This document shows, piece after piece, positions 23,862 to 35,499 of a DNA stretch of 64,000 nucleotides (position 1 is the first letter of the stretch; each line of letters starts with the position of its first letter). The notes below the pieces were generated by a model that saw nothing but the letters and a program-made list of their open reading frames with translations, searched no databases and was not told the origin of the DNA. This stretch comes from Plasmodium malariae. Lineage: Eukaryota; Apicomplexa; Aconoidasida; Haemosporida; Plasmodiidae. The translations under genes and the position numbers were made by a program. The stretch covers positions 2,784,501 through 2,848,500 of the forward strand of contig NC_041786.1 in the NCBI RefSeq assembly GCF_900090045.1, given 5' to 3'.

Positions 23862-25813
23862 TTTATTTTTTTTTCTTTTTCCTTAAATTTAAATATGTTA
23901 TTACGAAACAGAAAAAAAAAAAAAACTCTCAATGAATTCATCCTTTAATTTATTTTTGTATTTTTCCTTTTTCTTTTTTTCTATTCCCTTGGGTTTGGAA
24001 ATATTTTTACATTTTACGTAAATGAAAAAAAAAAAAAAAAAAAAAAAAGAACAAAAGCAAAAGCAAGGGCAAAAACACATACAAGGAGAAAAAAACAAAC
24101 AAAAACAACAAGACGATAGTAAAATACAGATGGGCGAAATTCAAAATGTCTGAATTGCAATAAAAATAAAATTAACGTTTGAAGACAAAAAAAAAAAAAA
24201 AAAAAATGATAAATTTTAAGAGAACGGAAACAGATATGCTTATATACACATAACATATAAATTACATTTTATGTAGGAACCCCTTTGTAACTTACTGTAA
24301 TTGTAAGAAGCAAAAGTATCAATGTAAAGGAGTTCATCTGATATGTATGTGTCTATATGTATACATATAGAGGAACAATTTTAAAAAACTAATTAGTACG
24401 AAATCTCAAAAAAAAAAAAATAAATAAATAAGAATTAAACAATGAATAATTATTAAAGATATAATACAAAATGTTATAAAAAAAAAAAAAAAAAAAAAAT
24501 TAAAAAATGTGCTCAATAAAGATATATATTGAAACATTTACAAAAAAACGTTAATACTTATCTTCTACGTATAAATGTACATAAAAATATTTGACACGCA
24601 AATAATATTAATATAAATCTCCAAGTCGGAAAATTAACCATACTTTTTTTTTTTTTTTTTACTAAATCGAAGAAGAAAACAAAATATCATATACATGTAA
24701 CTGCGTTTATCTAATTATATATACAAATATATAAATAAATATATATAAATATATATTTGCACAATTAAACATGCCAATTGGAAGTTCTCTTCTTTTTCTT
24801 AAAGAACGATTAAAAAATAATGTGTACTGCAAAAAAGAACGCAAAAATGAACGAAAAAAAGGAAGAGAGCAAAAGGGTTGTTTTCAATTAAAAAAAAAAA
24901 AAATTTAAACGAACAGGTGTTTCAGTATATAAAAATATCAAACACTTTTTTTCATTCATAATTATAAAATATAATGTAATATAATTTAATATAATAATAT
25001 TAAAAATGAAATACAAAAAACAAAGAAAACCATAAATAAAATAAAATAAGATTAAAAAAAAAAAAAAAAAAAAATATTTTCAACGTCATTCAAAAAAAAG
25101 CTTGCAGATTAAAACTGAAGTTTTGATCTCGAAAAAAATAAATGCAAAAACAAAAAAAAAAATAAAAAGAATAAAAAATAAAAAGAATAAAATAACATAA
25201 AAAGAATAAAAAATAAAAAGATTAAAAAAAAAAAAAAGAAGAAAAATAAAAAAATGGAATAAAAAAGAAAAAAAAGAAAAAAAAAGAGCATTATATAGAA
25301 CATTTTTATGCAATTTACTATTATAGAATTCTGTAATTTGTACAGAATTGTATAAAAATTTAAGTTGTTCTTCCTCATTTTTAATACAGCTGATAGTACG
25401 ATGGATATATATATATAAATATATATATATATGTAAATTGTATGTATTTATATAAAAATATTATGTATGTATAATAAATATATATATTTATGTACATCTG
25501 CTATATATGTATATAAATACTTTATGTGTACATATTGAACGGTTCTTGCAAAGAAAACAAAGTTCAATGATTAGCAATTTAAAGAAAGAATATATCTTTT
25601 TTTTTTTTTTTTTTTTACATATTTTATGCCGGCTGAGTAGTTTTTAAAAAATGATACCCCCCGTAGACCCCCCCCCCTATATTAATCTAGTTTTTCGCAC
25701 CTATTCACTTAAAAAAGCTTCATTCAATCATGCTTTTACGATATATTCATATATGCACTAATTGATTCATTTACAATTTTACTTACTCTTTAACTGGTTA
25801 ATAAATCCATTCA

Positions 25814-25844
<31 letters not shown>

Positions 25845-26458
25845 GGAGAACAGTAAGAAACTTCACATACATGCATTGCTTGTTAAATATAAAATTGTAT
25901 GTATATATAATTGTGCATATAAATATTATATTATATAGTTTACATGAACAAATATATATTTACCTTTAAAAATTTTTTATGCAATGTATTTTATGTAAGG
26001 TGAAAAAAAAAAAAAAATAGAAATTGCATTATTTCGTTATTTACTTATAATGCAAGTTCTATACATTTATTAAGCCAAATTATTAAATGGTGAAAGAGTA
26101 AAAATAAAAAAATGTATTATGTACATATAGCATATAAATGAATATAATATATTTATATATTAATAATACATATATATGTATATGAATAATAAAATGAAAA
26201 CTTATTTTTTATTTTTTTTTATAATTACTTTATATGATAAAATAGTTGACACTTTACTCAGTGTTATGTAATAATTACTAAATTATAACGCAATAATTAA
26301 GCAGCTATTAAGAAGATATTACGAGACTTTTTCCTTTTTATTTCCATATATTTTACGAGAAGATTTATTTCTTAAAAGTATATGTATGTAAATAAATATG
26401 TATGTGCTGCATATGTATGCTATACAGTAACATAGTATATAATTATATATATATTTCA
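23862..26458. other. divergent promoter region between the 7TM gene and aminopeptidase
   Basis: 2.6 kb shared upstream region of two divergently transcribed genes. It is rich in long A and T homopolymers (24028-24048, 24479-24499, 25592-25616, 25819-25844) with (TA)n near 25405-25430. It contains one exceptional C-rich element listed separately. No gene is supported. Confidence 0.6.
25657..25677. other. C6-N5-C10 tract (G-rich on the - strand)
   Basis: Six Cs (25657-25662), GTAGA, then ten Cs (25668-25677). Such G/C runs are very rare in this A+T-rich sequence; this is the only one I noticed in the window. The minus strand could form a G-rich structure, but with only two G-runs an intramolecular four-tract quadruplex is marginal. 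It lies about 780 bp upstream of the aminopeptidase start. Confidence 0.6.
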
Positions 26459-28252
26459 ATGCATTTTTTAATTTTATCCTCCCAATATCGAATATCCTTT
26501 CAAAGAGAACAAAACTATTTAAATTTTTTTAAAAAAAAATTGAACAGCTTAAATAAACATCAGGAATATACAAGAACGTGTTATTTTCATTTTTTTCATA
26601 ATAATAACAAAACGAATAATTTAGTATTTCGAAATAATAAAGCGTTCAGTAGCAATAAGGAAATTAAGATTAACTCAAAGATGACATCTACAGTACCACA
26701 AGTAGTTTCACTAGATCCAACTAGTATACCAATAGAATACCATACACCAGTTGATGATTTAAAAATAGAATTAAAGGATTTAAATGAAGATCCATGTAGT
26801 GCAGATGAAGGACTTGTAGTTTTTTTAGTTAATAGTGCATCGAAAGAAAATGGTACGATAAAAATAAATTCAAAGGTAAAAGATAAAAATGTTAATGAAT
26901 TTTTAAAAGAAGAGAATATGGAAGGTTTTAATGGAAAATTAGGTACATCTAAAAGTTTTTATATTTCAAATGAAAAGAAGAAATATATTAATTTAGCGTA
27001 TATAGGATGTGGATCAGCTAATGAATTAACAGAATTGGAAGTAAGAAGAATAGCATCTTCACTTGTTTCTATATTACATGATAATAAATTTGCAAAGGTT
27101 TCTTTAATATTTGAAATAAAAATTCAAGAGTCTTTATTTCGTTTCTTGTTAGAAAATATTTATTATGAATATATAGCTGATGAAAGGTTTAAGTCTTCAG
27201 ATAAGAGCACGAATACTGAGTATATGAAACAATTATATTTATATATAGCAGATGCAAATATATATAAAGCACAAATAGAAAAATCTCGTATATATTATTT
27301 CGGAACCTATTATGCATGTCAACTTATAGCCGCTCCCTCAAATTATTGTAACCCTGTGTCTTTATCTAATGCTGCAGTTGAATTAGCAAAGAAAGTTAAT
27401 TTAGAATGTAAAATATTAGGAATAAAAGAAATAGAAGAACTGAAAATGGGGGCTTATTTATCAGTAGGAAAAGGAAGTTTATATCCAAATAAATTTATTC
27501 ATTTAACATACAAGGGAAAAGGAGATATAAAGAAAAAAATTGCATTAGTTGGCAAGGGAATTACGTTTGATTCTGGTGGATATAATTTAAAAGCAGCTCC
27601 AGGTTCAATGATTGATTTAATGAAATTTGATATGAGTGGTTGTGCAGCAGTACTAGGATGTGCTTATTGTATAGGTACTATTAAACCAGAAAATCTAGAA
27701 ATACATTTTCTTAGTGCAGTGTGTGAAAATATGGTATCTAGGAATTCATATAGACCAGGTGATATTATAACAGCATCAAATGGAAAAACAATTGAAGTTG
27801 GAAATACGGATGCAGAAGGTAGACTAACATTAGCTGATGCATTAGTATATGCTGAAAAATTAGGTGTTGATTATATAATTGATATAGCAACATTAACAGG
27901 TGCTATGTTATATTCATTAGGTACAAGTTATGCTGGTGTTTTTGGAAATAATGAAGAATTAATTAATAAATTATTAAATTCTTCAAAAACATCTAATGAG
28001 CCAATTTGGTGGCTACCAATAATAAATGAATATAGATCCTCATTAAATTCTAAATTTGCTGATATAAATAATATATCATCAAGTGTCAAAGCGTCATCGG
28101 TTGTCGCTTCTTTGTTTTTAAAAGAATTCGTACAAAATACTCCTTGGGCACATATTGATATAGCTGGAGTTTCTTGGAATTTCAAGGCAAGAAAGCCCAA
28201 GGGATTTGGTGTAAGGCTACTCACTGAGTTTATCCTAAATGATGCGATATAA
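26459..28252 (+). CDS. LAP: M17 leucyl aminopeptidase (about 597 aa)
   Basis: Di-zinc hexameric aminopeptidase that releases N-terminal amino acids, mainly Leu, from peptides, including those from haemoglobin digestion; it is cytosolic in P. falciparum. The catalytic domain shows the metal-ligand and catalytic stretch [20 protein letters not shown]...KFDMSG and the M17 signature NTDAEGRL. Counting from the upstream ATG at 26402, the key residues are K385, D390, D410, D470, E472 and R474, a constant +11 offset from the P. falciparum numbering I remember (K374, D379, D399, D459, E461, R463). The start is uncertain: ATG at 26402 gives 616 aa and ATG at 26459 gives 597 aa. The known protein is about 605 aa, and the extra upstream codons ([18 protein letters not shown]) look like spacer. 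The first ~80 residues are an Asn/Lys-rich extension. Single exon. Confidence 0.95.
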   Translation: MHFLILSSQYRISFQREQNYLNFFKKKLNSLNKHQEYTRTCYFHFFHNNNKTNNLVFRNNKAFSSNKEIKINSKMTSTVPQVVSLDPTSIPIEYHTPVDDLKIELKDLNEDPCSADEGLVVFLVNSASKENGTIKINSKVKDKNVNEFLKEENMEGFNGKLGTSKSFYISNEKKKYINLAYIGCGSANELTELEVRRIASSLVSILHDNKFAKVSLIFEIKIQESLFRFLLENIYYEYIADERFKSSDKSTNTEYMKQLYLYIADANIYKAQIEKSRIYYFGTYYACQLIAAPSNYCNPVSLSNAAVELAKKVNLECKILGIKEIEELKMGAYLSVGKGSLYPNKFIHLTYKGKGDIKKKIALVGKGITFDSGGYNLKAAPGSMIDLMKFDMSGCAAVLGCAYCIGTIKPENLEIHFLSAVCENMVSRNSYRPGDIITASNGKTIEVGNTDAEGRLTLADALVYAEKLGVDYIIDIATLTGAMLYSLGTSYAGVFGNNEELINKLLNSSKTSNEPIWWLPIINEYRSSLNSKFADINNISSSVKASSVVASLFLKEFVQNTPWAHIDIAGVSWNFKARKPKGFGVRLLTEFILNDAI

Positions 28253-28282
28253 GGTTAAGGAGAATATAGGGAGGCATTGTAT

Positions 28283-28329
<47 letters not shown>

Positions 28330-28992
28330 CATGCAATGTCTATACGTACGCGTAATGAGTGAGAGAGGCACTCTAGCTCATGCAAGAGCCCCAAAAATAC
28401 ACACAAGGATGAAAGGAAGTTAAACTGTGCTTTCATATTTTTGGTCATATATACACACTTAGATACGTACATATGTACACACACATATATATATATATTT
28501 ATTTATTTATATATGTTCATTTGTGTATATGTATGTATTTTCATATATAGGGAACGAATTTCTTCAGTATGAGCTGTCGAATATTTAAGTTTTAATTATA
28601 TTTTTTTATTCCATTTTTGACACTTGTTTTTATTTTTAATCATGTTAAACAGTGATTTTTATGACCACATTTTAATTTACATTTTTATGGAATGAAAATA
28701 AGTACATTTTGCGAAATGAATGTCTTGATGGATTATTTATTTTGCTTTATCTTTTTACTAAATGGAATTATTTTTATTTTTTTTTTTTTTTTTTTGAAAA
28801 GAGCTACTCATGTGGGTTGCAAATGCATAAACGGACAAGAATTTTAACACTATAAGTTATATTTAAAAGTTTTAGAAATGCGAGGAAAAATAAGTAAATA
28901 TGTTATTTCAATTTCGTTATAAAGGTATTTTTTATTTTTTCATTCTTTGTGTGCATCTCTCCTTTTTTTTCGCTATAGTAACAGGTGTATAC

Positions 28993-29042
<50 letters not shown>

Positions 29043-29698
29043 TTTTCTTTTTTGTAATATTTACATCACGGCGTGTGTACATACCAAAAATCGAATGCTA
29101 TAAAGGTGCTTACCTATATTATGGTATATATATGTACATACATTTGCATATATGCATATGTGTGGGACATTTACCCATGATAGTAAAAGTAGCTAAATGG
29201 AGCACTTATTTTGCACGTATTGCTAATGAAAAAATGATATAATGGGTTACGTAAAAAAAATTAAAAATTATATACAAGGGCAGGTAAACCATGGGAATTT
29301 TCAGATTTTATATTTTTATTCATAAGGTAAATATTTTGTCTGTTTTTATTGTTTTCATATGTATATAAATATATAACTATTATAGAGCAACAGGATAATG
29401 TGCAAATCTGTGTAAAATTGCTTAATATTGCGTAATATTGCGTAAAATGGCATAAAATGGCGTACATTTGCGTAGTAGGGGGATAGACAAATAAATTGAG
29501 TATATTACTCAGGTTTTATTTTTTGTTATAGATATACTTAAGTGCAAACTTATCGCTGTTCAGGCAAACCTACACAAATAAAATACTCATAGAACATTTA
29601 AGGAAAGATTGGACTTAACTGTTGGTATCAAAAGGTACAAGTTCGGAAGGGGTAACAGAAATTGCGTTTTAAAAAAATCTACATTATCAAAGGATAAA
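28253..29698. other. region between aminopeptidase and the unknown gene; may hold an upstream exon
   Basis: (TA)n at about 28286-28326, T-tracts, and a degenerate GCGTAAAATG/GCATAAAATG repeat at 29418-29475. A small open stretch 29242-29283 (ATG, 14 codons, reading MGYVKKIKNYIQGQ) ends at a good donor CAG/GTAAAC and could be exon 1 of the next gene, spliced in phase to AG at 29601-29602. The frame of the next gene is open back to 29582. Nothing else is supported. Confidence 0.45.
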
Positions 29699-31203
29699 AT
29701 GTATGAGGAAAAATGTGTTAACAGGAATGAACGAGAAGAAACAAAAAAAAAAAAAAAAATTATTCCAAAAAATATGTGGGATGTCAATTATAAAGACAGT
29801 AATAACAATACTGACTATGTGAGGGACCAACGAGCGAATGGTTACTTTCTAAACTTAAAGGAAGAAAGAGAAAAATGTACGCAGAAATACACTGTCAAAG
29901 AGGATGATTTTCTGAATACTGATGCTTTAGTAATGGCGGCGTGTGAAATTTTGTGGAATGCCTTAAACCCTGAAAAAGAAAATTGCATTGATTTGTTTAA
30001 TGATCGAATTTATAATTTTTTAACAAAAATAGGGGAAGAAAAATTTAAAAATCTTATTTTACCGTATTTTATAGCAAATGCAAAAAGTATACATGATCTG
30101 AAAAATCTTTTATCTGAAAAAAAGGGTCAGAAATATAATGAAAGTTTTGCCAGCTGTAGTATTAAAGAATTAAAAAGGATAACAAATGAAAATAATCTAA
30201 GTCTAATAGTAAATTATCAAGAACAAAGTGACTTGAGGGTAAAAACAAATGCACATGGGATGTTAATTATACCAAAAAACGTTTTTTTCAATTTCATAAA
30301 AAAAATTATTCTAATGAATGATCATTTAGCAAATTCTGATAGTGCGCTTTTTAGGGTCTTCCTTTTAGAAATGTTAAAAAATAAGGACAAATTTTTCATC
30401 AATATGGAAGGAAATTTTTTGAAAAAACATGACCAAGGAAAGTATGACAATCTTGTTAAGGAAAATAAAAATTTGTTAAACGATAAAGACGTCTACTACA
30501 GAATAAAAAAGGGGAAAAAAAAAAAAAATGAAAATAGTGATAATACTAATAGTAACAAGGAAAACCCACTATTGAGGGAAGACTACAAATTGGTAGAAAG
30601 AGCAAGAAGTTTAAACGATATAATTCACAACAGTATAATGCATATATCAAAAAAAAAAAAAAACTCTACAAAAGAAGATGCGGAAAACTTAAGTTTACTA
30701 AAATGCGTATCTCTTAATAAAAAGAAATATGATCAAATTATGTATAAAAAGAGAAGGGAAAATTACAATGATCCATTACATATTTTAAAGGAATTTTTGA
30801 AAAAAGACAATAATACGTTAAATTACAATGAAATTGTAAATGAACTAAGGTCATGTACCTTTCAGCCCAATATCTGTAAATATATACTAGCAGAGGCTGA
30901 TAATATTATAAACAAGGACAAGTTTTGCATAATAAAAGAGGAAAAAAGATATAAGGGTGAAATAGAAAAACTATTTAAGAATATTCATAATAGTTCTATA
31001 ACAGATGAAATGCATAAATATATGTTAAACAATACCCAAATCGAGCATGCGAATGATGAAGAAAATAGAAATATTATGAAATATATGGAAATGTATTATA
31101 TACAGTACTGTGCAAATAAGGTAATAAAGGGGGAGTTCAAAAATGAAATTATCATTTAAGTGAAGAGGCATAACAAAAAATGCCCAGCACATATATATAT
31201 ATC

Positions 31204-31244
<41 letters not shown>

Positions 31245-32227
31245 GCTCTGGAATAATCTACATATCCATCTATTATTTCACTAATTTTTTTTAATAAATA
31301 TTTGCAGTAGTCACATACGTGTGAATTGTTGTACTTAAGTTTTTCCATTACATGCAATGAACCTTTAAATGTTTACATTTTTATTCTTTTTTGCAGAGAA
31401 CAAATACGAAAGGAAGCTTAATAAAGTATTATGATGAATGTTGTCAACCAGAACATAGATTAAGTAGGCATATAACACGTAGTGCAACAAATGCTTGTAA
31501 TAGTAAATATAATGTTAACATGATGAAGGAAAGAAAAAAATCAGAAGGTATAACTACTAAAGGCAAAAATACATGGATTAATGAATTAAGAGGAGGGTAT
31601 CTAAGTAACTGTTTTAATTTTTCGATAATTGATAAAAACGAAAGAATTGATAAAAACAAGCAAAAGCATGAACAGATGAAGTTTGCACGTGTGCAAGAAT
31701 TTAACTGGCATAAAGAAATACGACTAAAAGGAAGGAGATTGAGAACGAAAGTTATACCTAATTTAGATATATCGAATAAATTTATGCGCAACTTACATAG
31801 TGTGAATTATACTTTTGATAAATTTGCACAAACTGTTGATACACATAAGAAAACAAAATATTTTTCTGAAAATGACAAATATGATGATGATAAGCCTAAT
31901 AATAAAAATATACAGGTTAATTATGAATCATTAAAATTTCAGGATATGCATAAAAATAATAATATTACTTCTTCCTCAATACATGCAGGCAATAAAAAAA
32001 TTTTTAACTTTAAAAATGGTAAACACACACAAAAAAAAAAAAAAAAAAGTTATGAACACAAAGATATCGTAGAACGGGAGAAAATACTTAATGACTTTAA
32101 CAAATTCTGTTCTTTTATTCCTCCTCCCAAAGTTATTGCCGTAAAATCGGATCATACAACTTTGGAAGATATTGAGAAAGAACTGCTATCTCTTCCTTCG
32201 TCGGTTCAATATTTACAGATATTGTAA
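29699..32227 (+). CDS. conserved-looking Plasmodium protein of unknown function (two or more exons, at least 750 aa)
   Basis: Exon 29699-31120 is joined to exon 31397-32227 by a phase-0 intron with donor AAG/GTAATA and a strong acceptor TTCTTTTTTGCAG. The first in-frame ATG is at 29699, but the frame is open upstream to 29582 and reads plausible coding (DLTVGIKRYKFGRGNRN), so an extra 5' exon is likely. A candidate is 29242-29283, spliced to 29603, giving about 796 aa. The protein is hydrophilic, Lys/Asn-rich, without membrane segments or signal peptide. Near residue 400 is ELRSCTFQPNI, resembling the TFxPxI motif of some axonemal/cytoskeletal proteins, which is weak evidence. I do not recognise a domain and assign no function. 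It sits tail-to-tail with U5 and DBP2. Confidence 0.8.
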
Positions 32228-33174
32228 CTTTCATAATAAATAAAGAACAAAAAAAAGGGAAAAAATTTACATTACTCCATAAATAATTTCATACAAAATG
32301 TGAGATGTAAAGCGTATGATGGTTAATGCTACATACATAATATATGTAGCAGTTTTCCTTATATAAAAAACAATGGATAACAATATGACAATAAATAAAT
32401 ATAACATATAATTCCCTAATGCAGCTAACTCTTAATTTACAAAGGCACTAAAGTAAAACCACAATTTTTGAATATTCTTAATTTAGGTTAAATTCCTCTT
32501 TCAAAAAAGTAAAATTTAAATGAGCAAAATATACATATATAAAGTATAATATATGCATACATTTATATAAACAATTTATTTATTCTGAATATATATCATG
32601 ATTATTAGTACTTTGTAAGAGCTACAACCATTTCCACTTCCTAGGCTTCAGTCGCTTTGAATATTATAAATGACTGGAGAAAATAACTAGTATTTTATCT
32701 TGCTACATATATAATATATGGACATTAATTATATATATTTACTTATAAGAATATTATATATATACTATATTTTCATATGTTTACAAGAATAAAAACAAAC
32801 CATACACACATTTTGTACGAAAATATTTATAAAAGTAAACATATAATATATAATATATAATTTTGTACGTGAAAAGTTCTTTTTTAAACCTACTCTCTCC
32901 ATCATATATTATTATCTTTTATAAAGTTCAATATAAAATATTTTATATTATAATTTATAAAGATAAAAAAAAAAAAAACTAATAAAATTATTACAACATT
33001 TCATTAAAATTGAAAATATTCTTAACAGTGAACTTTGCAAATCTTATAAAAACAATGGCTAGCTTGCATTAAATAATGAAAGCTAATGATTCAAAATAAA
33101 ACCATCTATTTTTTTTTTTTTTTTTTTTTTTTACTTTTTGTATGCAAAAAAAAAAAGTTGATTACTTAGAATTG
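32228..33174. other. spacer between the unknown gene and U5
   Basis: Mostly A+T-rich 3' flank. One island of higher GC at about 32590-32690 (GAGCTACAACC...CTAGGCTTCAGTCGC) has CAGTC/GACTG arms that could pair. A small RNA is possible but unidentified. There is a T-tract at 33110-33132 just beyond the U5 3' end. Confidence 0.45.
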
Positions 33175-33298
33175 TTAACGCGCCAACGAAGGCGCGACAA
33201 AAATTTGTGGTATAATGCATTTATCGTACTTTCTACACGGCAATCTTTAGTAAAAGGCGAAAGATTGATTCGTTATGTAGTAAGTACACACACCGGAC
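33175..33298 (-). ncRNA. U5 spliceosomal snRNA
   Basis: RNA of the U5 and U4/U6.U5 snRNPs; its loop 1 holds the exon ends during splicing. On the minus strand the near-invariant loop CGCCUUUUACUAA (33259-33247) is presented by a perfect 8-bp stem CAAUCUUU/AAAGAUUG (33241-33267). Outside it, CUACA/UGUAG and GUACUU/AAGUAC pair (33226-33287), and GGUGU/AUACC (33294-33290 with 33213-33209) could close the base. Then comes a single-stranded Sm site AAUUUUUG (33205-33198) and a GC-rich 3' hairpin CGCGCC-UUCGUU-GGCGCG (33196-33179). This order matches U5 exactly, and the length (about 122 nt) is close to the human 116 nt. The 5' end is inferred from the base stem and could differ by tens of bases. 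A 66-codon + strand ORF over the same bases is spurious. Confidence 0.93.
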
Positions 33299-34665
33299 TT
33301 AAAAAGATAATAAGTCTTCCTTGTTATTATGTACTTTTTTAAATATGAAATTTGTACCAGTCGTTTTTATATAATTCATTTTACCCTTTTAAAAATAAAA
33401 GTATGAAATATTTACACTTAAACTTGCATTATTTTTTCCCCTTTCTTCATGACACAGTTTATTTATTTATTTATATATTTTTATTATTATTTCTTGTAAA
33501 TTGATTTATTTTTATATATTTATAAGTACCGTTATAAAACTGCTTCGTATAGGTACGTATGCAATGTATATACTTATATACATGTGTGTTTTTGTTTGCT
33601 TTTTCGTATATCAGCATTATGTTGACCCGATTTTGTGCTTAAGTTATAGTGCTAAATGCATAAAAAAATTATATAATTATTTTAATTTTTTCTTACATTT
33701 GCACACGAATTTTTTTTTTTTTTTTTTATATTAAAAAAAGCACTATTCTGCCTCAGGCTATTTAGGCAGCATTAATTGTAGTTTATGTATGGAGCTTTTA
33801 CTTATTTTAAAATGGAGAAAATTTGAAAAGGCATATTTTACATACTACTTTTAAATGAAGCGAATAAGAACAGTTCCTTTAAGTTATTACGTATATTTAA
33901 CAAGCTAATTCTCAATAATGTTTTTGAAAGAAGAAAAGTGTTAAAATTTCATAACAAAATTTAAAAGGGAATTTAATATTATATAGTGCGTTCCCCATTT
34001 CTTTATATTAAATAATTTCCCCCTCTATTTTTTTTTTCTCATAACAATAACAAATGTTTGTTGAATAACTAGTAAGAATAACTTTGAGTAAATCGGTCAT
34101 ATATATCTTTGTTTTTATTTTGTATATACAATTTCTAAATTTCTCTTTAAAAATATTTGTACAGCGTCGAGCATTACGTAGAAAATAAAAAAGGGCATAG
34201 TAAAATAATAACAAATTTTGTAAAAAATGTACATAAATTTCTATGCATATATAATAGGTAAATGGATATTGTTGTGAGCATATATGTTTTATATAACCAA
34301 AAAAAAAAAAAAAAAAAAAAAAAATTCAAGCTATTTGGTTCAAGGGGTTTTCCGTATTATACAATTTTTTTAAAATATAATATTGTAACATATAAAATGC
34401 AAAGTACAAATTATAAAAGTTCGTGGGTATGTAACGTATGAAACGTATAATATAATTAATAGTACACGAATTTTTATTCCATAAAAAATATGCTATATGT
34501 ATGTATATCTATATATGTATATGTATATATATACATATACATAGGCATACAATGGTACATATGTAACAGTAGCAAACGTCATATGGCATATATTTAAATT
34601 TTAAATAAAAGTCCATTTTTCTTTTTTTTTAATGAACAAATACTGAACATTTTATATATGTACAG
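33299..34665. other. U5 upstream region and DBP2 3' flank
   Basis: It presumably contains the U5 promoter just to the right of 33298; I see no recognisable snRNA promoter element. A gapless 6-bp inverted repeat CTGCCT/AGGCAG with a 10-base loop lies at 33748-33769, unusual for its GC content. The rest is A+T-rich with homopolymers (33710-33728, 34300-34324). No coding gene is supported. Confidence 0.5.
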
Positions 34666-35468
34666 CTAGTAATACCTATTACTTCCTTTTAAAGGAATGC
34701 TATTAGCATTGTGTCCTGAACGACCGTAACTATAATAAGGATTTCTTCTTTGATTACTACTCACTGAAAAAGAAATTTTTTCTAATTGTGGAGGAACAGG
34801 TTGTTCAGATTCTCTTAATATTTTAACTAAATCTTTCGCTAATCTATATTTATCTGACGTTAAGAATGTAAAAGAAGCTCCATGCGCTCCTGCTCTACCG
34901 GTTCTACCAATTCTATGAACATAATCTTCAATTTGATTAGGGAAATCAAAATTTATAACATATTTTACATTCTTTATGTCTAACCCTCTTGAAGCTACAT
35001 CGGTTGCAATTAAAATAGGGCTTTTTCCTGTTTTAAAATCATTCAATACCCATCTTCGCTCGTCCTGCTTTTTATCCCCATGTATACAAAGGGCAGGCAT
35101 TCCATCTAGTCGTAGTGCTTTTGTAATAAAATCAGCGTCTAACCAAAAAGGAAAATTTACACACATATGAAAACGTATTCACATATATACAAACATAAAT
35201 GAATATATATATATATATATATACATGCGCGTAAATGGGCATGTGAATACTCTTCGTATGTTCCTAAAAAGGCATTTTACGCATAAACAAAATTAAAAAG
35301 GCTAATTTTCCTTTTTTCTTTATTACTTTTTTTAGTTTCCACAAATACAATTATTCTGTCGTTCTCCCTGAATATTCTCTGAAGTAGCGATTTTAGATGA
35401 ATTATTTTTTCATGTTCCTAAATTAAAAAAAAAGACAAAAAGGTGAATATATAATGCAAAAACAAACA

Positions 35469-35499
<31 letters not shown>

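Noticed and set aside
29609..29698. Starting the unknown gene at 29609
   Set aside because: The codon there is TTG, not ATG; nuclear genes are expected to start at ATG, so I used 29699 and proposed an upstream exon.
33142..33342. 66-aa + strand ORF MQKKKVDYLELLTRQRRR...
   Set aside because: It lies antisense across the U5 snRNA; its unusual composition is explained by the conserved RNA sequence.
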